DNA of 64,000 nt from Psychrobacillus sp. NEAU-3TGS (GTDB lineage: Bacteria > Bacillota > Bacilli > Bacillales_A > Planococcaceae), in the NCBI RefSeq assembly GCF_029955155.1, contig NZ_JAPNOZ010000007.1, positions 425-64,424 of the forward strand. The letters run 5' to 3'. The position numbers and the translations under genes are program-made. The notes under the pieces were generated by a model. The model did no database searches, was not told the DNA's origin, and saw only the letters and a list, made by a program, of their open reading frames with translations. Below, one piece after another: positions 26,948-35,040 of the stretch (its first letter is position 1; each line of letters begins with the position of its first letter).

Positions 26948-28668
26948 GCGATTTCCTCCTCTCTTAGCTGGGATTCTACGATTTCTTGGTAAACAGTATT
27001 ATGTTCCAATAATTCTTTATGTGTACCAATTCCTGCAATTTCTCCTTTATCTAAAACGATAATTTGATCTGCGTCTGCAACCGTGCTTACTCGTTGGGCT
27101 ACAATGACGACCGTTGCATTTTTCGTTTCCTCTTTTAGCGCTTCTCTTAAGTTTGCATCTGTTTTGAAATCGAGTGCTGAAAAGCTATCATCGAAAATGT
27201 AAATATCCGGTTTTCGTACAAGTGCTCTTGCAATGGACAGACGTTGTTTTTGTCCACCAGATACATTGGAACCACCTTGTGAAATAACCGAGTCATATCC
27301 TTTTTCCATTTTGCCAATAAAATCTTCTGCTTGAGCAATGCGAGCAGCATGTTCCACTTCTTCGTCAGTTGCATCTTGTTTTCCAAAAAGAATATTTTCT
27401 TTAATCGTTCCGGAAAAAAGCAGTGCCTTTTGAGGAACGAATCCGATTTTCGAACGAATCTCTTCTTGAGAGGTCTCTCGAATATCGACACCATTTACAC
27501 GAATGGTTCCATCTGTTACCTCATAAAAACGTGGAATCAAATTCACGAGCGTTGATTTCCCAGCACCTGTTCCTCCAATAATTGCTGTAATTTCCCCAGC
27601 TTTAGCTTGAAACGTAATATTAGATAATGCGGATTCTTCTGCTCCAGGGTAGCTAAAAAATACATGATCAAATTCAAGTGTTCCTCTTTCTTTATTTGCT
27701 AGTTTCGTTCCTTCGTTTATAGAGGTTGGTTTTCTATTCAGTACTTCATTAATCCGGTTTGCAGATACTGCGGCACGAGGAATCATAATGAACATCATAG
27801 AAGCCATCACAAGTGCGAACATAATTTGCATAACGTATTGTATAAACGCCATTAAATCACCGATCTCCATAGATCCGCCATTAATACGCATGCCACCAAA
27901 CCAAATGATTAATACTACGGTGATGTTCATAACAAGCATCATAACCGGCATTAAAATGGCCATAACTTTATTTACTTTAATAGAAACATCGGTCAATTCT
28001 TTGTTTGCTTTTTGAAGTCGAACTTTTTCTTGTTTTTCGCGATTAAAAGCACGAATTACTCGGATACCAGTTAAATTTTCACGTAATACAAGATTTAACT
28101 GATCTAATTTTGTCTGTACTGTTTTGAAGAGCGGTACACCTTTATACATAATTAATAACACTGCACCAACTAACACAGGCATTGTAAGTACTATGACAAG
28201 CGATAATTTAGCATCTTTTGAGACAGCCATAATGATCCCACCAACCAACATGATAGGCGCGCTAACGACCATACGTAGCATCATGATAACTACTTGTTGC
28301 ACTTGCGTTATATCATTAGTCGTTCTTGTAATAAGAGAAGCTGTACCAAACTCATCGAAATCTTGAAGAGAAAATTGTTCTACATGCTTGAATACTTTAC
28401 GGCGAATATTCTTACCAAAACCCATTGCAGCTTTAGAGGAGTAGAAGCTTGCTGCAATGGATGCAACCGCCCCAATCGCCGCAACTAAAAGCATGATTCC
28501 ACCGATTTTCCAAATATAAGGTGTATCGCCAACTACTACCCCTTTATCGATAATATCCGCCATAAGGGTGGGTAAATAAAGGTCAGCCATGGATTGGATA
28601 AAAACTAATCCTATTACGGCGAGAACAATCCACTTATACACCGTTAAGTTTTTCAATAGTTTAATCAT
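26944..28668 (-). CDS. ABC exporter, degenerate-site half (BmrC/YheI-like)
   Basis: 574 residues with six transmembrane helices and a nucleotide-binding domain. Walker A is GGTGAGKST and the signature is VSGGQKQR. Walker B reads IYIFDDSFSALD with Asp in place of the catalytic Glu, and the switch is VAQRVS with Gln in place of His. This is the degenerate-site half of heterodimeric exporters such as BmrCD or LmrCD. The start ATG 28668 overlaps marR by 8 bases and has AAAGGAG 10 bases upstream; GTG 28698 lies before that SD and was rejected. Confidence 0.92.
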   Translation of the reverse strand: MIKLLKNLTVYKWIVLAVIGLVFIQSMADLYLPTLMADIIDKGVVVGDTPYIWKIGGIMLLVAAIGAVASIAASFYSSKAAMGFGKNIRRKVFKHVEQFSLQDFDEFGTASLITRTTNDITQVQQVVIMMLRMVVSAPIMLVGGIIMAVSKDAKLSLVIVLTMPVLVGAVLLIMYKGVPLFKTVQTKLDQLNLVLRENLTGIRVIRAFNREKQEKVRLQKANKELTDVSIKVNKVMAILMPVMMLVMNITVVLIIWFGGMRINGGSMEIGDLMAFIQYVMQIMFALVMASMMFIMIPRAAVSANRINEVLNRKPTSINEGTKLANKERGTLEFDHVFFSYPGAEESALSNITFQAKAGEITAIIGGTGAGKSTLVNLIPRFYEVTDGTIRVNGVDIRETSQEEIRSKIGFVPQKALLFSGTIKENILFGKQDATDEEVEHAARIAQAEDFIGKMEKGYDSVISQGGSNVSGGQKQRLSIARALVRKPDIYIFDDSFSALDFKTDANLREALKEETKNATVVIVAQRVSTVADADQIIVLDKGEIAGIGTHKELLEHNTVYQEIVESQLREEEIA

Positions 28669-29179
28669 CTGGGTTGTTCTCCTTTGAAATAGTTTCACTA
28701 TCTAAAAAATCAGCGATATGAAGCAGTGTTGTTTGAAATTCCTCAAATTGCTGTTCTGTAAGTGTATCCATAATGGATTCAATCGTACGATGAATACTCC
28801 CTTTTTGTTGACTTATTTTATCAAACAAGCTGTTTCCTTTTTCACTGAGTATTAATTGCATTTCACGTCGATTGTCCGGAACAGGCTGTCTATGTAGCCA
28901 TTCGGTTTGTACAAGTCCGTCGACTGCAGTGCTTAATGTACTTTTGGGAATTTGTAGTACTTCACCTAATTGCTTTTGCGTCATTTCTTTACGTGGCGCA
29001 ATGGTCATAAGGATGGAATATTGCGGAATAGATAAATCATTTTCTAGTGCGGTTTTATGTATAAACCGCATCATGTTTCTATTTACACGCCAAAAAGTAT
29101 GCAAGAATTGTGAAGATCTACTATCAGGGGGAATATTACAATTCACTGTTATCGCTCCGTTCTTTTTAGAATTGTTCAT
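28661..29179 (-). CDS. MarR-family repressor of the ABC exporter
   Basis: 172 residues. Winged-helix domain: SIPQYSILMTIAPRKEMTQK, LGEVLQIPKSTLSTAVDGLV (recognition helix) and the wing DNRREMQLILSEKG, with flanking dimerisation helices. First gene of an operon with the two ABC genes, so it most likely represses the exporter until a ligand binds. A 24-bp inverted repeat overlaps its own start codon. The SD before ATG 29179 is poor; no in-frame alternative start lies upstream. Ligand unknown. Confidence 0.88.
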   Translation of the reverse strand: MNNSKKNGAITVNCNIPPDSRSSQFLHTFWRVNRNMMRFIHKTALENDLSIPQYSILMTIAPRKEMTQKQLGEVLQIPKSTLSTAVDGLVQTEWLHRQPVPDNRREMQLILSEKGNSLFDKISQQKGSIHRTIESIMDTLTEQQFEEFQTTLLHIADFLDSETISKENNPDD

Positions 29180-29192
29180 TTGTGAACAGTTC
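29169..29192 (-). promoter_or_regulatory. Probable MarR operator over the marR start codon
   Basis: GAATTGTTCA and TGAACAGTTC are inverted around a 4-base centre with one mismatch. The palindrome covers the marR start codon, the position expected for autorepression. It also resembles half-sites of other MarR operators in length and symmetry. Confidence 0.6.
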
Positions 29193-29327
29193 TCTAATGC
29201 TTAACAAATTTACTCCTTTTTTCGATGAGAGTCAACTAGGAAGGGGGGCTTTTCAAAAAAATAAGCTGGATAAAAAGTAGTTGAAAGCTACCAGTTGATA
29301 GAAAATCAAGTTTTCTTGAATTGAGAC

Positions 29328-29450
29328 CATTATAGAGATAGTGCGTCGTAAAGAGTTGTATGAAGTATCTGCTTGGATTTCCGCTACAGGGCGGACGCTT
29401 TCCACGGGCGTTGCCTCAGCCGCTTCCTTATCAGTGCCGACTCACTAAAA
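29328..29450 (-). repeat. GC-rich interspersed repeat, copy b (truncated)
   Basis: On the minus strand this carries the right arm GGGCGG...GCGTCCGCCCTGTAGCGGAA and the conserved tail TACGACGCACTATCTCTATAA. The left arm is lost and replaced by unrelated sequence. Confidence 0.75.
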
Positions 29451-29502
29451 TCCCAACATTGTACAGTTTTCAATGCAGAGATTTACTCAGTAAATGGATT
29501 AG

Positions 29503-29572
29503 AGCAATGAATTACTCCTTGTAAGCAACCAATTATATTCTGTAAGCAATCAACTGATCGACGAAAGCAACC
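29503..29572 (-). repeat. 21-bp-phased degenerate repeat, copy 2
   Basis: On the minus strand GGTTGCT-type heptamers lie exactly 21 bases apart: plus-strand complements at 29503, 29524, 29545 and 29566. Sequence between them varies. The same motif and period occur at 9016-9080 on the other strand. Confidence 0.6.
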
Positions 29573-29696
29573 ATTTCTCAAAGAGGGCTCACTTGTTGTG
29601 AGACGCTGATTTCTTTATGCAATATTGTATATTTTAGAGGATAATTGCGATGTTTATCGGACAATCTTATCTAGATACACACATGTGAAAACTTTT

Positions 29697-29795
29697 TGCC
29701 GTAGCACGCCAAAGCCGCATGAGCCGAAGTCATGAGACCCACTCGGACGAAGCACGAATTGGCTCATGCGAGGTGCGGCAAGTGCGAAGGCTCAG
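29697..29795. repeat. Palindromic GC-rich intergenic element
   Basis: CGCATGAGCC (29716-29725) pairs perfectly with GGCTCATGCG (29761-29770), with further pairing outside (GCCGTAGCAC region with AGGTGCGGC). It is GC-rich against an A/T-rich surrounding and unlike the other repeats here. No coding capacity or T-run. Confidence 0.55.
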
Positions 29796-29883
29796 TGGCT
29801 ATTTCTTACCACGAAGTATCTCTATGTAGTACAGTCAAGTCAAATTTACACTCTTCCTACTAATTCAACGTACACAAAAAAGA

Positions 29884-29909
29884 AGCTAACCATATAAAAA
29901 TGGCTAGCT
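29884..29909 (-). terminator. Terminator of yunC
   Basis: A 10-bp stem (29884-29893 with 29900-29909, one G-U pair) is followed on the minus strand by TCTTTTTTG. Confidence 0.8.
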
Positions 29910-29923
29910 CGTTTGTTTTTAAA

Positions 29924-30226
29924 TTAAATCATTTTCAGAAGTGCTTCTTTACCAATCATACCTTTGGTGATCCCACGTTCTTCTGCTTCAAAAGTGATGG
30001 ATTCCAAAGGAGCATTAAGAAGTTGTTCAATTGTTTTTACGCCTACTGCTCTTCCAGCAAGTACTTTCCTATCCTTTAGTTTCTCGTTCAACAATGCAAC
30101 GTCAAGGGCACCACACATGATATATCCTTTGTCGTTTGATACGACAAGTAAATTCGTCTTTGGTAGCTCTACAGAAATCGATAAAAACGTATGCCCTTCA
30201 ATGTTGATAGGTTCCAAATTAATCAT
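29924..30226 (-). CDS. yunC: YunC family protein (DUF1805)
   Basis: 100 residues. KTNLLVVSNDKGYIMCGALD, ALLNEKLKDRKVLAGRAVGV and the end GKEALLKMI match YunC/DUF1805, a small conserved Firmicute protein without known function. The SD on the minus strand (AAAAGGAGTGATGAG) is good. It stands alone in a repeat-rich stretch with its own terminator. Confidence 0.9.
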   Translation of the reverse strand: MINLEPINIEGHTFLSISVELPKTNLLVVSNDKGYIMCGALDVALLNEKLKDRKVLAGRAVGVKTIEQLLNAPLESITFEAEERGITKGMIGKEALLKMI

Positions 30227-30347
30227 TAAAACTCATCACTCCTTTTCTTCTCCTTATAGGTTATGTAAGTGAATGGAAAAGGGTTTCTTCTTTATTATAT
30301 TAGGGAAAGATAAATTAGAAATGCATTAATTTGAAGAGGTGTTTTTA

Positions 30348-31403
30348 GTGAACAAATTATTAGCCGTTCTTGTCTTTGTTGGTGTTCCAATTGTCCTTAT
30401 AGGAGCTTTTTTAGATTGGCCAAAGATGATTATGTTCTTTCTTTGCTGTTTAAGTATTATTGGGCTTTCGGGATATATAGGTCGAGCAACGGAAAGTTTA
30501 GCGATTGTGAGTGGGCCAAGGGTTGGTGGGTTATTGAACGCAACTTTTGGTAACGCAGTTGAATTGATTATTTCCATATTTACATTAAAAGCCGGAATGG
30601 TTGGGATTGTGTTGGCGTCGCTAACGGGTTCGGTTCTCGGTAACTTGCTGCTTGTGCTTGGATTATCGTTTTTTGCTGGTGGTATTAAGTTTAAACGTCA
30701 AAAATTTAGTGTGCATAGCGCAAGGTACAATTCAGGATTGCTTATTTTCGCTGTTATTGTGGCATTTGTTATTCCGGAAGTTTTCTCTATGACCATGAAT
30801 ACTGAGCAAACAGTAAGCTTAAGTATTGGTATTGCTATTATTTTAATCGCGCTTTATCTTGCTGGACTATTTTTTAAACTTGTCACACATCGAGGTGTGT
30901 TCTCGTCTACTGATGAACCGGAAACAGAAGAAACAGAAGTACCAGAGTGGACAAAAGGAAAATCTATTCTAATTCTTCTATTGGCAACGGTAGCAGTTGC
31001 TTTTGTGTCGGAGCAATTAGTTCATACATTTGAAATGCTCGGATCAAAATTTGGATGGACGGAGTTGTTTATAGGTGTCATTGTCGTAGCGATTGTTGGA
31101 AATGCTGCAGAGCATGTTTCCGCTATTACGATGGCTATGAAAAATAAAATGGAAGTGTCTGTGGAAATAGCGGTTGGTTCGACGCTGCAAGTTGCTATGT
31201 TTGTGGCACCAGTACTTGTAATTGTATCTCTTTTTATGCCTCAAACGATGGCACTAGTGTTTACGTGGCCAGAGCTTGTCGCAATGGTTACAGCCGCACT
31301 TTTAGTTATTAATGTTTCCAGTGATGGTGAATCGAATTGGTTTGAAGGACTGCTGCTATTTGCAGCGTATATTATCATGGGGATTGGTTTTTATCTTCTT
31401 TAA
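30348..31403 (+). CDS. cax: Ca2+/H+ exchanger (CaCA family, ChaA/YfkE-like)
   Basis: 351 residues with 11 transmembrane helices. The two alpha-repeat motifs GNAVELIISIFTLKAG (about 60-75) and GNAAEHVSAITMAMK (about 245-260), each with the essential Glu, identify a cation/H+ exchanger of the CAX type. It exports Ca2+ against a proton gradient. The start is GTG 30348 with AGAGGTG 6 bases upstream; GTG 30339 lies inside the SD. Divergent from yunC, no operon partner. Confidence 0.92.
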   Translation: MNKLLAVLVFVGVPIVLIGAFLDWPKMIMFFLCCLSIIGLSGYIGRATESLAIVSGPRVGGLLNATFGNAVELIISIFTLKAGMVGIVLASLTGSVLGNLLLVLGLSFFAGGIKFKRQKFSVHSARYNSGLLIFAVIVAFVIPEVFSMTMNTEQTVSLSIGIAIILIALYLAGLFFKLVTHRGVFSSTDEPETEETEVPEWTKGKSILILLLATVAVAFVSEQLVHTFEMLGSKFGWTELFIGVIVVAIVGNAAEHVSAITMAMKNKMEVSVEIAVGSTLQVAMFVAPVLVIVSLFMPQTMALVFTWPELVAMVTAALLVINVSSDGESNWFEGLLLFAAYIIMGIGFYLL

Positions 31404-31481
31404 TTATGGAGAAAGAAAATGATAAGATAGTAAGTGACAGAATATTCAATAGACAGAACACTTACTTAGGGGGAATACGTA

Positions 31482-32420
31482 ATGACACAATCGATTCCGA
31501 TTCAATTAAATGATAGAATCCATCTAATCGATGGGCATGACTTAGGGGTAACAGAACGGACAGGCATATATGTCATTCAAGAAGAGGAACTAACAATTGT
31601 AGAAACGAGTGCTAGCCCGTCTATCAAGTATGTAAAAGAAGGGTTAAAGGTATTAGGGATATCTTTAGATGAAGTGAAGTATATCATCGTTACACATATA
31701 CATCTGGATCACGCAGGGGGAGCTGGATTATTAATGCAAGATTGCCCGAATGCTAAAGTGGTAGTACACCCAAAAGGTGCGAGACATTTAGCAGATCCAT
31801 CTAGACTTATTACTGGCGCGAAGGCTGTATATGGCGATAAGTTTTCGGGCTTATTCGAACCGATACTTCCTATAGCAGAAGAGCGACTGATTGTTAAAGG
31901 AGAAGGAGAGACGTTGGAAATCGGACCAAATTGTCAATTGCTATTTTTAGATACACCTGGTCATGCAAATCACCATTTCAGTATTTATGATCCGATTAGT
32001 AATGGCATGTTCACTGGAGATACGGTTGGGGTACGATATCCACAATTGGTACCAGATAATGTTCATTTGTTTCTACCTTCCACTTCTCCAAATCAGTTTA
32101 ACCCAGATGCGATGCAAAGAGCGATGGATGGAATGGAGGAAATGCAGCTCGATACCATTTATTTTGGACATTATGGGATGACGAATGATCCGGCAGAAGT
32201 ATTTCGTCAAGTTTCTACTTGGTTAAAGGTTTATGTGGATGAAGCAAAAACGGTATATGCAGAGCAAAAGGGATATGAGGTTCTTGCTGAGCGTTTAGAA
32301 AGCTTAGTGAGGGAACATCTAAGAGGATTGGGTATTCCTGATGATCATGAGGTATATAGCATCCTGCAGTTAGATATAGAAGTTAGTGCAATGGGATTGT
32401 TGGACTATTTATCAAAATAA
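31482..32420 (+). CDS. Metallo-beta-lactamase-fold hydrolase
   Basis: 312 residues. Metal ligands are visible: THIHLDHAG (His72, His74, Asp76, His77), DTPGHANHH, FTGDTVG and FGHYGMT. A C-terminal helical domain (about 235-312) follows. The fold includes glyoxalase II, lactonases and phosphodiesterases, and the substrate is not predictable. SD GGGGGA upstream. The gene ends five bases before repeat copy A, which would form its 3' untranslated region. Confidence 0.88.
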   Translation: MTQSIPIQLNDRIHLIDGHDLGVTERTGIYVIQEEELTIVETSASPSIKYVKEGLKVLGISLDEVKYIIVTHIHLDHAGGAGLLMQDCPNAKVVVHPKGARHLADPSRLITGAKAVYGDKFSGLFEPILPIAEERLIVKGEGETLEIGPNCQLLFLDTPGHANHHFSIYDPISNGMFTGDTVGVRYPQLVPDNVHLFLPSTSPNQFNPDAMQRAMDGMEEMQLDTIYFGHYGMTNDPAEVFRQVSTWLKVYVDEAKTVYAEQKGYEVLAERLESLVREHLRGLGIPDDHEVYSILQLDIEVSAMGLLDYLSK

Positions 32421-32425
32421 GGTGA

Positions 32426-32666
32426 ACCTTCAATCAATGGGGGATTTTTCGACGCACATGACGAGCTAGTGGGGACGTTGCGACATGACGTCGCGCTTTT
32501 AGTCCCCGTCATCCCCCGCTGATTGTAGTTGTGTCCCAACACGATGTTGCGTACTTAGTCTGGAATCATTTCATCGGGCGCATGCCAGCGGTTGATCTCC
32601 CACTTATCTTTTCGCTTTTCTTCAATCATGAAGTGGGAGTCTCACTGCCCGTTAATGCGGGATAAA
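32426..32666 (+). repeat. Long structured inverted repeat, copy A (241 bp, internal deletion)
   Basis: Inverted counterpart of 47914-48222. Shared blocks include GGGGATTTTTCGACGCAC, CTAGTGGGGACGTTGCGACA, GTCGCGCTTTTAGTCCCCGT, GATCTCCCACTTATCTTTTC and CACTGCCCGTTAATGCGGGA. Compared with copy B, about 85 bases are missing between two ACACGATGT repeats. Many short hairpins are possible. No ORF. Confidence 0.9.
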
Positions 32667-32671
32667 CTTAT

Positions 32672-32735
32672 AAACAGATCTGCACCTCAAAATACATACA
32701 GGATGTGTATTGGAGGTGCAGATTTGTTTTGACTA
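32672..32735 (+). terminator. Long hairpin terminator after repeat copy A
   Basis: A 17-bp stem (32672-32688 with 32713-32729, one G-U) is topped by AATACAT/ATGTGTATT and followed by TTTTGACTAATATT. It would end transcription through the metallo-hydrolase gene and copy A. The rest, to 32940, holds only the antiporter leader. Confidence 0.8.
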
Positions 32736-32947
32736 ATATTACTTGCACTTATATGCATCGTAGCGATACAATCCTATCTAAGTCTGTTCTCCAGGCAATC
32801 CAAAAGCAGCTCCAATTCAAACTAGTCTATAGACAATGTAAATAGCCATCACATCAACTAATTTATAGAGACAAAATCCCTAGTATTTGTATTCCTTTAA
32901 AAACAGTTTTACACTTATTAATAGAACATATAGAAAGGAGATAGATG

Positions 32948-34594
32948 ATGGAATTTTTAATGATTATCCTACTCTTGTTAGCCATTATTGGGCTTTCTAA
33001 TTTTATAAATCATTTCATGCCATACATACCAGTCCCACTAATTCAAATTGCACTCGGTGTATTGCTTGCGGCTTTGCCGTTAGGAATACATGTTCCAATG
33101 GAGCCAGAGTTATTTTTTATCCTATTTATCGCTCCTCTTCTATTTTATGATGGAAAAAATGTGTCGAGGAAAGCTCTTTGGAAATTGCGAAAGCCTATTT
33201 TATTACTAGCACTTGGACTCGTATTTTTGACCGTAGTTGTTATTGGGTATTTAATCCAGTGGTTAATTCCTTCGATTCCGCTTTCGGCGGCTTTTGCACT
33301 TGCGGCTATTTTATCGCCAACAGATGTCGTGGCGGTTGGAGCTATTTCGAGTCGAGTCAAGATGCCGAAAACGATTATGCATGTGCTAGAAGGCGAGGGG
33401 CTTATGAATGACGCCTCTGGATTGGTTGCCTTTAAATTTGCAGTTGCAGCAACGGTAACCGGTGTTTTTTCGCTTGCAGAAGCAAGCTGGAGCTTTTTAT
33501 TGATCGCAATCGGAGGATTTGTTGGGGGAGCATTGCTTGCTTTTATCATTATTCGATTGAAAGTATTTATCCGACGTTTAGGTATGGAAGATGTCACACT
33601 TCACATGCTTATCCAATTATTGACACCGTTTATCATTTTTTATGTAATTGAACATTTTCATCTTTCAGGTATTTTATCAGTTGTAGCAGCTGGTATCGTG
33701 CACGCAATTTATCGAGATAGAGAGCAATCACCGAATGTACAATTACAGATTGTGTCGAAAAGTACATGGACCATTCTTATTTATATTTTGAATGGACTTG
33801 TATTTGTACTATTAGGGCTACAAATTCCAAGTGTTTCTCGAGAAATTTTTGAAAGTCCTTTGTTCAATAATTTTGAAGTGATTACATATATTTTGATCAT
33901 TACTGCTTCTCTTTTACTATTACGTTTTGTTTGGATATTTGCAGGATGGTGGGGCGGATGGCTGCTTAAAGCAGAGCAATTACCAAAGCCGTCTCTGCGA
34001 TATATTAGCATTACGACCATTTCTGGTGTACGAGGTGCTGTAACACTCGCTGGTGCTTTTACGATTCCGTACTTTTTAGCTAATGGTGATGTATTTCCAG
34101 AACGTTCATTAATTATTTTCATCGCAGCAGGTGTAATTTTAGTGACACTTATCTTGGCAAGTATTTTCTTGCCTATTATTGCAAAAACAGAAAAAGGGAA
34201 CACAGAAAAGCTGAAAGAAGAAATGGAAAGAAAAGCAATCCTTCTATCGATGGATGCTGCGATTAAGACGATGCGTGAACTAACTACTGACGAAAACAGA
34301 GGATCAGCTGTTTCCATTATCTCGCACTATAATAAAGTTCGTAATGATCTGATTTATTTAAGTGAGGAAGAGAGTGCTCGAAGGAAAGCATTAGAAACCG
34401 AAACTCGTTTGAAAGCATTAGAAATAGAAATAAATTATATAGAAAAGTTGCAAACAAATGAGCAAATCAATCGGGAGTCACTGTATTTATTGGAAGAGCA
34501 TATCCATCGAATGCGTGTTGCTGTTACAAACCGCTTACTATATAGAGGATTATTCATATGGACAATGGTTAAAACGAGGGATTATTTAATTTAG
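32948..34594 (+). CDS. Na+/H+ antiporter (CPA1 family), C-terminal tail out of frame
   Basis: 548 residues with about 12 transmembrane helices. LSPTDVVAVGAISSRVKMPK and LEGEGLMNDASGLVAF are CPA1 hallmarks with the ion-binding Asp. A cytoplasmic helical tail starts near residue 420. The family tail normally continues for another 110-130 residues; here the frame ends with TAG at 34592 and the missing part follows in other frames (34595-34988). The membrane domain is complete. ATG 32948 is 7 bases from AAAGGAG; ATG 32945 is also possible. It exports Na+ or K+ for pH and salt homeostasis. Confidence 0.9.
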   Translation: MEFLMIILLLLAIIGLSNFINHFMPYIPVPLIQIALGVLLAALPLGIHVPMEPELFFILFIAPLLFYDGKNVSRKALWKLRKPILLLALGLVFLTVVVIGYLIQWLIPSIPLSAAFALAAILSPTDVVAVGAISSRVKMPKTIMHVLEGEGLMNDASGLVAFKFAVAATVTGVFSLAEASWSFLLIAIGGFVGGALLAFIIIRLKVFIRRLGMEDVTLHMLIQLLTPFIIFYVIEHFHLSGILSVVAAGIVHAIYRDREQSPNVQLQIVSKSTWTILIYILNGLVFVLLGLQIPSVSREIFESPLFNNFEVITYILIITASLLLLRFVWIFAGWWGGWLLKAEQLPKPSLRYISITTISGVRGAVTLAGAFTIPYFLANGDVFPERSLIIFIAAGVILVTLILASIFLPIIAKTEKGNTEKLKEEMERKAILLSMDAAIKTMRELTTDENRGSAVSIISHYNKVRNDLIYLSEEESARRKALETETRLKALEIEINYIEKLQTNEQINRESLYLLEEHIHRMRVAVTNRLLYRGLFIWTMVKTRDYLI

Positions 34595-34988
34595 CAAGCT
34601 TGTTTAAGTCAAGAAAACACAACTCCTTTAGAGCTCGATTGAAAAAAACAAAAAAGTAGCCATGCTTAAAATGGAAATGGCGCAAGCGGCGATTGCTTAT
34701 TTGAAAGAAACAATGAATCCTGAAAATGAAGCAATCAATGAAGTGATTATCGGTGAGTACAATGAAATGATCATAAAGTTTAAATTAGCACGTAAAGGAG
34801 CCGACTCAAGTAAATATATTCGCGAGCAGCGAGAGTTGAGAGACAAAGCCTTTCAAGCGGAGCGTGATGAGATCCAAAGCTTATATGAAACAGGTGAAGT
34901 TTCCATTGATATTATGAGGAAAATTCGCAGGCAGATTAATATTAGAGAAGCATATTGGATGGAAGAAAACAGTGTACAATCCCATTAA
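34595..34988 (+). pseudogene. Frame-disrupted C-terminal tail of the antiporter
   Basis: Two successive -1 frames continue the antiporter. About 34577-34655 reads NLASLFKSRKHNSFRARLKK then TKK and a stop. 34641-34988 reads KKVAMLKMEMAQAAIAYLKE and on to residue 108 of the last ORF. These resemble the usual cytoplasmic tail of such antiporters. The last ORF has no SD before ATG 34662, so it is not a separate gene. The second junction is the slippery heptamer A AAA AAG directly before a TAG. Mutation, sequencing error or frameshifting could explain it. Confidence 0.65.
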
Positions 34989-34993
34989 AAAAA

Positions 34994-35040
34994 CAATCTC
35001 CCGCCTTACTTAAATGTATGGCGGGAGATTGCTTTTATTT
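34994..35040. terminator. Bidirectional terminator between antiporter tail and sulfatase
   Basis: A 12-bp perfect stem CAATCTCCCGCC with its complement is followed by CTTTTATTTG; A-run on the other side serves the minus strand. Confidence 0.88.

Noticed and set aside
29503-29572. CRISPR array
   Set aside because: Units are 21-base, degenerate, with only a heptamer conserved and no spacers or cas genes.
34662-34988. 108-residue ORF as an independent gene
   Set aside because: No SD precedes ATG 34662 and the sequence is the expected antiporter tail, so it was treated as a frame-disrupted part of that gene.
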